Positions 32,808 through 37,824 of a stretch of DNA of 37,824 bases are shown here, piece by piece. Positions within the stretch are counted from its first letter, which is position 1, and each line of letters opens with the position of its first letter. The translations under genes were made by a program, and so were the position numbers. Origin of the DNA: Planctomycetota bacterium (GTDB lineage Bacteria > Planctomycetota > UBA11346); NCBI GenBank assembly GCA_947470885.1, contig CANIXE010000001.1:1-37824 (forward strand). Reading direction: 5' to 3'. Under the pieces are notes generated by a model. The model had not been told where the DNA came from. It searched no databases and was given only the letters and a program-made list of their open reading frames with translations.

Positions 32808-33287
32808 TCACGCATCCAGGATCATCGCAATGACCTTGCGCTTGTCGTCCGAGGCCTGGTGGACCGCAACGGCGAGGTCATCCGCGAAGACCCCCACCAG
32901 ATCACCCAGAGAAACCGAGGCGAGGTCCACTTCCTTGGCCCGCTTGGGAGCTTTAGCCGCCTTGGCTGGCTTCGCGACTTTGGGAGCCTGGACCGCTTTG
33001 GCGGCCTTGGGCGATTTCTCCGACTTGGCGGATTTCCCTGCCTTGGCCTTACGACCCTTTTTAGCGGGAGCATCTGCCTTCCCCACCAACGCTTTGACCT
33101 GCTCCAGATCCAGGCCAAGGAACGTGGCGTATTTGGCCAACGTCGCTGCATTGGGAACACGCCGACCGGCCATGACATCGGCCAAAGCCTGGGCGCCGAC
33201 GCCGATGGTTTTGGCCAAGGCAGCGGTCGAAATCTTCAGTTCCGACTTCTTGGCAGCGATGGCGAGGGAAAATTGGGATTTGCTCAT
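32808..33287 (-). CDS. Helix-turn-helix protein with histone H1-like lysine/alanine-rich tail
   Basis: A 159-residue basic protein. Residues 1-70 are helical with an XRE-like helix-turn-helix (TAALAKTIGVGAQALADVMAGRRVPNAATLAKYATFLGLD). Residues 71-118 are almost only Lys, Ala, Pro and Ser in AKA/KAAK patterns like histone H1 or HU-tail proteins. Residues 119-159 form a separate acidic-hydrophobic helical end. It probably binds DNA and may act as a nucleoid-associated or repressor protein. The ATG at 33287 starts the recognisable domain; an in-frame Met 12 codons upstream is possible. A strong terminator follows. The gene sits alone between two inverted copies of the structured repeat, the only gene so framed in the window. 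Confidence 0.8.
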   Translation of the reverse strand: MSKSQFSLAIAAKKSELKISTAALAKTIGVGAQALADVMAGRRVPNAATLAKYATFLGLDLEQVKALVGKADAPAKKGRKAKAGKSAKSEKSPKAAKAVQAPKVAKPAKAAKAPKRAKEVDLASVSLGDLVGVFADDLAVAVHQASDDKRKVIAMILDA

Positions 33288-33323
33288 GGCACACTTTCTA
33301 ACAACACTCCGATAACATGACAA

Positions 33324-33591
33324 TCGTAAATATTCCTTTTGTCGATCCCAAACATCATAGGCGATGATTGGCTCTGCGATTCTCGTTCGACATCACACCT
33401 GCATGGCACATCACCTCCGAAACCAACAATGTCCCATGCCGGCTTGACCAAACCGTGACAATAATCTGGTCAACGTTGCCACAAAATTGCGGCTCAAGAA
33501 TGCTCATGACGTCTGGTTTTCATGGGAATTCACCCGATTTAAACCTGAACCCATATGCCAGGGAAAGCGCTGTTCAGAACACGCCCCTGAT
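33324..33591. other. AT-richer intergenic stretch upstream of the HTH/H1-like gene
   Basis: This gap between the HTH gene and repeat copy B has visibly lower GC than the rest of the window. It includes an inverted repeat TTGACCA (33444-33450) and TGGTCAA (33467-33473) with a 16-nt spacer that could be an operator. No convincing coding frame is present. The promoter of the HTH gene should be here, but I cannot place it with confidence. Confidence 0.4.
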
Positions 33592-33755
33592 CGCAGAGGA
33601 CCTCAATGAAAATGTCCGGTCGTCCGGTCGTCATTGAAGCCAAATGTTCAGCGGGAATTTCCGAAAGACTCACTGCTGGTGGACGACCGGACGATCGGAC
33701 TGACGCCGCAAAGAGTGCTCCGTCATGGACCTCCAGCCTTCCATCGCGGCGCCCT
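33592..33755 (-). repeat. Structured dispersed repeat, copy B (164 bp, inverted)
   Basis: On the minus strand this reads like copy A. The first hairpin is at 33744-33753 and 33702-33711, again with a 32-nt loop. It has two substitutions that keep pairing as G-U in the A-like direction. Two tandem 8-bp units follow (one reads GATCGTCC) instead of three, and then the same middle segment with one change and an identical right arm GACGACCGGACGACCGGAC. The GGCGCC ends of A and B point outward and the GAGGTCC ends point inward. No obvious target-site duplication flanks the A-B pair. Confidence 0.85.
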
Positions 33756-33859
33756 GCACCTGATCGTGCCTGGAAGTTGACCCCATGTCTGGCCACACGC
33801 ACCACCCGCTTCGGGAAAGAAATCTTGAGCTGGATGCATATTTCCGCCTCATTTCCCAA

Positions 33860-34546
33860 TCATGAACGGCTATCCAGCGGGTGATAGGACTGCTTGATCT
33901 CGGTGGTCGGCTCAACCCGGTCGGCTGCCCCAAGATGTTTCCAACCAGCCATCAAACCCTGGAGACGCCAATGGCGATCCATTGGCTTATCACGGACCAA
34001 GGTCGTCATTCCACAAGGATGCCAATCCACCACCACCGTCTTTCCGGTCATCGCATTGAACAACTCCTTCAGGATTATTTCATGGGAGACAACCACCAGG
34101 CGCTGGGGGAAAGGCTTCAACGCCTTCCATTCCGCCACCATCTTGGCGATCCGCTGGGCAAGGGTTACATCAGATTCGGGATGGGCAGGCTTTCCAGCCC
34201 CCTCCCGCCGCGATTCCCATTCCGGATCCATGGACCCATTCGGACTGAATGGACTGCCCAAGACCTGGGAAAGGAGCACCTCCCCCACCCGCCAATCTGG
34301 AACCACCGGACAATCGCAGGCGGCAGCGATGCGGTCGGCAGTTTCCAGGCAACGTCGGAACGGTGAGGAAACCACCTGAATCGCTCCCCCGGAGGCTTTG
34401 ACTTGAACTGCTGTCAACTCCGCTTGCTGAACACCAATCTCCGCCAAAGCAGGATCCAGACGTTGGTAGGCCGGACTGCCCCTGACTTTGAGCTGTTGGT
34501 CCCAGGAAATCTGGTAGCCGTGACGGATTAGGGTGATGCTCTGCAT
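33860..34546 (-). CDS. Histidine phosphatase family protein
   Basis: A 228-residue protein starting MQSITLIRHGYQ, with the phospho-acceptor His9 in the RHG motif of the phosphoglycerate mutase-like superfamily. Other family marks are VVSSPFRRCLETADRIA (second Arg) and VVVSHEIILKEL with the second catalytic His155. The middle insertion (SPNGSMDPEWESRREGAGKPAHPESD) supplies the variable substrate cap. It could act on a small phosphate ester or a phosphoprotein (SixA or CobC-like); I cannot choose. In-frame ATGs at 34558 and 34588 are possible starts but add residues without family resemblance. It is divergent from the small unknown gene at 34587. Confidence 0.85.
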   Translation of the reverse strand: MQSITLIRHGYQISWDQQLKVRGSPAYQRLDPALAEIGVQQAELTAVQVKASGGAIQVVSSPFRRCLETADRIAAACDCPVVPDWRVGEVLLSQVLGSPFSPNGSMDPEWESRREGAGKPAHPESDVTLAQRIAKMVAEWKALKPFPQRLVVVSHEIILKELFNAMTGKTVVVDWHPCGMTTLVRDKPMDRHWRLQGLMAGWKHLGAADRVEPTTEIKQSYHPLDSRS

Positions 34547-34586
34547 AATGGAAAGCATGCGGAGATGCCCATGTGACACAAACCCC

Positions 34587-34838
34587 ATGGCGGCCAGGCC
34601 CCGATGCCATCCTTCGGATTATTCCCCGGAATGCGTTGACTGGCGGTATCAGGCGCTGAACGAAGCCTTGGAATCGGGTCGCCTGACAGCAATCACGTAT
34701 CACGCCGATTGGAGAAAAAGCCCCGGGTGGCATTTGCGCCGTTTCGCGGCTCCGTCGCAGAATTACACTTGGTTGCCACCTGAACACCGCCACGGCTTCC
34801 TGGGCCCACAAGGTGACTTCGAAGTCCCCAGAGATTGA
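34587..34838 (+). CDS. Small protein of unknown function
   Basis: A predicted 83-residue soluble protein (MAARPRCHPSDYSPECVDWRYQ...) with an amphipathic helix (RYQALNEALESGRLTAI) and an aromatic-rich C-terminal half (WHLRRFAAPSQNYTWLPPEHRHG). I do not recognise it. The start is uncertain: no ribosome binding site is close, and an upstream start at 34533 would overlap the divergent phosphatase gene. Its composition is protein-like rather than repetitive, which is the main support for its being real. Confidence 0.45.
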   Translation: MAARPRCHPSDYSPECVDWRYQALNEALESGRLTAITYHADWRKSPGWHLRRFAAPSQNYTWLPPEHRHGFLGPQGDFEVPRD

Positions 34839-35296
34839 TCCTCAATAAGGCAGTTGATTTGGCCATTTGCAGAATCTCCGCTGTATTTGTTAAGTCTTTG
34901 CCTCGACGGTTGTTTCACCCAAATGGTGGGTCTGGAAACGCACGTGGTGCGCACCTGCTGCGTTTTCCAGGTTGATGACTCGATGGCCTATGCCGACATA
35001 CCTGGCTGTAGAACATCTCCAGGTGCACCAGTATCGTTCCCCTGGCGACACCCTGGTGGACAACGCTCGGTCGAACAATGGGAGGTTCTCCGAATACAGT
35101 CAATTTTCGCTGCCCACATAATCGACGTCAGTAGGGCATCGGCGGCTGATGGAGATGCAAGACGTCGACATACCCACCCGAAAGTCTGGGGGCAGGGCAT
35201 CAAGGACGACCCATCCACGACCAGCCCAGACAAGTCCGCGGTCATCACAGGGCAACCACGACACCGGGGGCGAATCAGGAGACCTGGAACAGAAAA
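34839..35296. other. 458-bp stretch without a supported gene
   Basis: Frames run through here on both strands but show no recognisable domain, and the longest also runs across both tRNA-Ser genes. I see no repeat copy, tRNA or strong hairpin. It may be degraded coding sequence or a spacer. Confidence 0.35.
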
Positions 35297-35336
35297 GGAC
35301 AAACTCGCGGTACCGGGTGGTACCGCGAGTTTGTCC
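35297..35336 (-). terminator. Terminator of tRNA-Ser(TGA)
   Basis: An 18-bp perfect stem, GGACAAACTCGCGGTACC (35297-35314) and its complement (35319-35336), with a 4-nt loop lies 12 bp after the 3' end of the minus-strand tRNA. On that strand it is followed by TTTTCTG. Confidence 0.82.
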
Positions 35337-35348
35337 AACAATTCCAAT

Positions 35349-35438
35349 TGGCGGAGGCGGAGGGATTCGAACCCCCGGAACCATCGCTGGCTCGCTGGTT
35401 TTCAAAACCAGTGCTATCGACCACTCTGCCACGCCTCC
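35349..35438 (-). tRNA. tRNA-Ser (anticodon TGA)
   Basis: A 90-nt type II tRNA. The acceptor GGAGGCG pairs with CGCCTCC, the anticodon stem is CTGGT/ACCAG with loop TTTGAAA, a long variable arm is present, and the T arm is GGGGG-TTCGAAT-CCCTC with a minor mismatch. Discriminator G73 and an encoded CCA fit bacterial tRNA-Ser. It reads serine UCA and related codons. Confidence 0.96.
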
Positions 35439-35455
35439 GTGACCAAGACGCCGGG

Positions 35456-35483
35456 ATGCTACATGCCTTCACCGGCACGCAAA
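35456..35483 (-). promoter_or_regulatory. Possible promoter of tRNA-Ser(TGA)
   Basis: On the minus strand TTTGCG (35483-35478) and TAGCAT (35461-35456) are 16 bp apart, about 17 bp before the tRNA. The boxes are moderate matches to the sigma-70 consensus. They lie in the 101-bp gap shared with the divergent tRNA-Ser(CGA). Confidence 0.35.
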
Positions 35484-35539
35484 CGGGACAACAGTTGCGC
35501 TCTCCATCGTCTTGTTATCCTCCCAACCCCCAATCGTGG

Positions 35540-35629
35540 GGAAAGGTGGCAGAGCGGCCGAATGCGGCGGTTTCGAAAACCGCTAGTGTCGAAAGGCACT
35601 CGGGGGTTCGAATCCCCCCCTTTCCGCCA
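35540..35629 (+). tRNA. tRNA-Ser (anticodon CGA)
   Basis: A 90-nt type II tRNA. The acceptor GGAAAGG pairs with CCTTTCC, the anticodon stem is GCGGT/ACCGC with loop TTCGAAA, the variable arm is long, and the T arm is GGGGG-TTCGAAT-CCCCC. G73 and an encoded CCA are present. It reads UCG, a common codon in a GC-rich genome. It is divergent from tRNA-Ser(TGA). Confidence 0.96.
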
Positions 35630-35647
35630 AATGGATGTGCGGATGTG

Positions 35648-35678
35648 GACCCCTGGCGCAGGCCAGGGGTCTTTTTTT
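35648..35678 (+). terminator. Intrinsic terminator of tRNA-Ser(CGA)
   Basis: GACCCCTGGC and GCCAGGGGTC form a 10-bp perfect stem with a 4-nt loop, followed by seven T residues, 18 bp after the tRNA. Confidence 0.92.
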
Positions 35679-35947
35679 GTCAATTTGCGGATTTTTTTCG
35701 TGATTTCGCAGGCAGTTGACCTGGCGCCGATTTCGTCCACGGGATCGTACCAGCTTGACCCCGAGGTTCCCTGGAACAGTCCTGACACCCTACCCTGGAA
35801 CCTCTGGAGTAACCCTCGCAGCGGTATCCGTCCATCTGCGTCTAAACCTGGAATCTCATGTCCGGGAATCTTCCAGAACCGGGATCCCTGGCCCACCGCG
35901 CGGCAGGATGGATCAGGACCTTTCCGCGGTTAGCGATCGGTTTTTGC

Positions 35948-36643
35948 TCAGGTTCGACGATGGGCCAGGATGCGGGCGTCGGTGATCTGCTGGGCCACGA
36001 CCTGCAGCCGTTCCGCCAGATCGGCGGGGCGGTGTTCCTCCAGGTTGCCGATGAAGGCCAAGCCGGCGATGGGTGGCAGGCCTTTGCCACCGAAGATGGG
36101 CACCGCCACCGACCGGTGGACCGCCTCCGAATCCGGATTGACGGCATATCCCAATTTCCGGGCCTTGGAGCGCACCGCGGCGGAATTCACCGGATTCGCC
36201 GGTTCCAGGTGGGCCTCTAGGATCAGACCAATACTGGATTTATTGGCGGGATACGGGGTGTAATCCCGCAGGCCGGCATCCAGAGTCTCGCCGGGTTCGG
36301 CATGGAGCAGGTAACAGACATCCCCCCGCCAGAGGACGCCAATGGCCAGGCCCAGGCCCGGCCGCTCGACCTCGCGGAGGATCGGCATGGCGATGGCCAA
36401 CAGACCCGAACCCTGCAGGCACTGGGCGGCCAAAACGTGGATGCCCGGTCCGGGGAGATACTGACGGGAGGAATCCTGTTCTGCCAGACCGATGTCCCGG
36501 AGGGTCCCCAGCAGGCGATTGGCCCGGGTTGGCTCCCAGCCCAGGGTACGGGCGGCGTCCAGGGTTCCCAGGCGACCGGTGGAGCACAAGAGACCGAGGA
36601 GGAGGATCCCATCGGCGAGGGACTGGTTAGGCTGGGCGGGCAT
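35948..36643 (-). CDS. IclR family-like transcriptional regulator
   Basis: A 231-residue regulator with an N-terminal winged helix-turn-helix (about 8-65, SLADGILLLGLLCSTGRLGTLDAARTLGWEPTRANRLLGTLRDIGLAEQD). The effector-binding domain contains LRDYTPYPANKSSIGLILEAHL, GYAVNPDSEAVHRSVAVPIFGGKG and PPIAGLAFIG, the usual IclR order. The recognition helix has no striking oddity. It probably controls a catabolic operon elsewhere; the neighbours do not suggest a target. AAGG eight bases before the ATG gives a clear start. It is downstream of the secreted unknown on the same strand with a 50-bp gap, so the two may be co-transcribed. Confidence 0.85.
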   Translation of the reverse strand: MPAQPNQSLADGILLLGLLCSTGRLGTLDAARTLGWEPTRANRLLGTLRDIGLAEQDSSRQYLPGPGIHVLAAQCLQGSGLLAIAMPILREVERPGLGLAIGVLWRGDVCYLLHAEPGETLDAGLRDYTPYPANKSSIGLILEAHLEPANPVNSAAVRSKARKLGYAVNPDSEAVHRSVAVPIFGGKGLPPIAGLAFIGNLEEHRPADLAERLQVVAQQITDARILAHRRT

Positions 36644-36693
36644 GGCGCGAGCCTTGCCCGCCGTTGCATGAAAGCAATGCGTCTGGAGCGGGA

Positions 36694-37596
36694 TCAGCGA
36701 CCGTTGATGCCCAGGGCGCGCTCCACTTCGGCGGCTTTTTCCCGGGCCATGAACAACTGATAGCGGGCGCCCGCCAAGTCTTCGGCTTTCACCAGGAAAT
36801 AAGCCACCAAGGCATGCTGATCTGGGGTATTCTCCCGGCAGCAGGCCAGGGCCAACCCCGCCTGGTCCCCCGGGGACAATTCACACCATTCCCGGGTTTC
36901 CGGATCGCCGGTGAGAAATTTCACCGTCATCACTCCATCTTCCGTCAGTTCCTGGAGTTTGGGTGGAATGAATGCGGGATCCACGCCCATCGTTACGGTT
37001 TTCCGGGCCGTCAGGGCCGAGCGGATCGCCTGACGCAACCGGCGGGTCCAGGGATCCACCAGGGGATTATCCGCCGGGCCAGCTGCCGGTTTTTCGGCGG
37101 GGTCCTTGGGCACATTCTGCTTGCCGTCCTTACCCTCGACGGATTTGCCTTCGGATTTCCCAACGCCTTTCTTGTTTTTCGTCAGCGTCACCTTGGGGAA
37201 GGAGGCGGGGAACGGGGCGATGGCGGCGGTGTAGGCCTGGATCGCCAGGGCCGTGAACTGTTTCTTGGTCCAGAACAGGTTTTCCTGGACTATTTGCGCC
37301 AAGTCTGGGTCCGGATCCGCCACCAACAGCCGCCGGGCCAACTCGAAATCCACCGCGGCCTGGACGATGGCCTGGCGTTCCACCATCTTCCCGGCCCGGG
37401 CCTGGTCGACGGCCACCTTGCCCCGTTCCAGCAAGTCCATGGCCTGGAGCTTGAGGATCTTCGCCGTCACCGGCTTGCCCGCCACCGGCTTGCCATTGGC
37501 CAAGGTACCCCCCGGCTTGATCAGGGCATCAGCACCCGTGGCGGCGGACCCCAAGACCAGCATGACCAGGACGGGGACAAGAACGGGGGACGACAT
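36694..37596 (-). CDS. Exported protein of unknown function
   Basis: A 300-residue protein with a signal peptide (about 1-22, SSPVLVPVLVMLVLGSAATGADA). The mature part is mostly helical and TPR-like in feel (AKILKLQAMDLLERGKVAVDQARAGKMVERQAIVQAAVDFELARRLL). It contains a Lys/Gly/Pro-rich disordered stretch at about 135-175 and a C-terminal helix (ALVAYFLVKAEDLAGARYQLFMAREKAAEVERAL). I do not recognise a family. AGGA seven bases before the ATG at 37596 supports the start. Repeat copy C lies about 100 bp upstream, the same relative position and orientation that copy A has to tex. Confidence 0.75.
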   Translation of the reverse strand: MSSPVLVPVLVMLVLGSAATGADALIKPGGTLANGKPVAGKPVTAKILKLQAMDLLERGKVAVDQARAGKMVERQAIVQAAVDFELARRLLVADPDPDLAQIVQENLFWTKKQFTALAIQAYTAAIAPFPASFPKVTLTKNKKGVGKSEGKSVEGKDGKQNVPKDPAEKPAAGPADNPLVDPWTRRLRQAIRSALTARKTVTMGVDPAFIPPKLQELTEDGVMTVKFLTGDPETREWCELSPGDQAGLALACCRENTPDQHALVAYFLVKAEDLAGARYQLFMAREKAAEVERALGINGR

Positions 37597-37697
37597 GGGC
37601 GGTCCTGGGATCGGCGACGGGGCGGTGGGGCGAGAATAAATGATGTGAACGCTCCACTTTTTGCCACTGCAGGCAGGCCCATCCCCCGGGGGAGATC

Positions 37698-37765
37698 AGG
37701 GCGCCGCAATGGAACGCTGGATGTCCATGACGGATCTCTCTTTGCGGCGCCAGTCCGGTCGTCCA
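37698..37765 (+). repeat. Structured dispersed repeat, copy C (partial)
   Basis: This carries the first hairpin intact, GGCGCCGCAA (37700-37709) and TTGCGGCGCC (37742-37751) with a 32-nt loop, and then a single 8-bp GGTCGTCC unit. Close similarity stops at about 37765. A TTTTCCATTGAG segment at about 37787 recalls the other end of copies A and B, so the middle and the second arm may be deleted or replaced. The match also reaches some 15 bp to the left (CCCCCGG...CAGGG), as in copy A. The window ends soon after. Confidence 0.78.
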
Positions 37766-37824
37766 CACCTGCAAATTTCAACGGGGTTTTCCATTGAGCG
37801 CTTGATTTCAACCTAAATGCCGCA

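Noticed and set aside
33606..33884. A reading frame inside repeat copy B that resembles one in copy A for about 32 residues
   Set aside because: The similarity follows from near-identical DNA. The frame diverges once the number of 8-bp units differs, so coding is not conserved.
34854..35933. A 359-codon frame on the plus strand
   Set aside because: It runs through both tRNA-Ser genes and two terminators and shows no protein domain.

Overview
The window is GC-rich chromosomal DNA with dense, mostly housekeeping coding on both strands. I see no phage genes, transposase, integrase or CRISPR array. The best guess for the host is a Planctomycetota or related PVC bacterium. The clues are a planctomycete-type cytochrome c domain fused to DUF2231, a GldA/GldF-GldG/DUF4340 operon, a secreted protein with a Cys-Gly C-terminal sorting tail, anhydro-muramate recycling genes and several lysine/alanine-rich low-complexity protein segments. 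The assignment is inference only.

Layout. 1-10.9 kb: a left-truncated FAD amine oxidase, a Nudix hydrolase, an rRNA adenine methyltransferase-like gene translationally coupled to a NarX-type histidine kinase, a membrane-anchored unknown, a chemoreceptor, a phosphofructokinase with a charged repeat insert, a divergent LysR regulator and a PSCyt1-DUF2231 membrane cytochrome. 10.9-12.1 kb: a NagB-like deaminase and a possible SecB-like protein. 12.3-20.2 kb: a four-gene operon with an ABC ATPase, a GldF-GldG fusion, a DUF4340-FKBP fusion and a GlcD-GlcF type flavo-iron-sulfur dehydrogenase. 20.2-25.2 kb: an exported sugar-binding-like domain, then a GH20-anmK-tpx-pilZ run followed by tRNA-His. 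25.3-30 kb: acetyl-CoA synthetase, a secreted fibronectin-III protein and two tiny membrane proteins (DUF1328, DUF3185). 30.3-34.8 kb: tex, a helix-turn-helix protein with a histone-H1-like tail, a histidine phosphatase and a small unknown. 34.8-37.8 kb: two divergent tRNA-Ser genes, an IclR-type regulator and a secreted unknown.

The most unusual thing is a dispersed structured repeat of about 165-172 bp. Two near-identical copies (32525-32696 and 33592-33755) lie in inverted orientation on either side of the helix-turn-helix/H1-like gene. A third copy, truncated or rearranged, begins at 37698, and a lone core repeat lies at 1672-1690. Each of the three main copies has a GGCGCCGCAA hairpin with a loop of exactly 32 nt, followed by tandem 8-bp GGTCGTCC units whose number differs (3, 2 and 1). 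In the two long copies the reverse complement of those units returns about 50 nt later, giving a second long stem. All copies are intergenic. No ordinary feature explains them, and they are the best candidate here for an undescribed element.

Functionally, GH20, AnmK and the NagB-like enzyme point to amino-sugar or peptidoglycan recycling. Phosphofructokinase, acetyl-CoA synthetase and the D-2-hydroxyacid dehydrogenase-like protein cover central carbon. The chemoreceptor, the PilZ protein and the NarX-like kinase are sensory components whose partners are not in the window.
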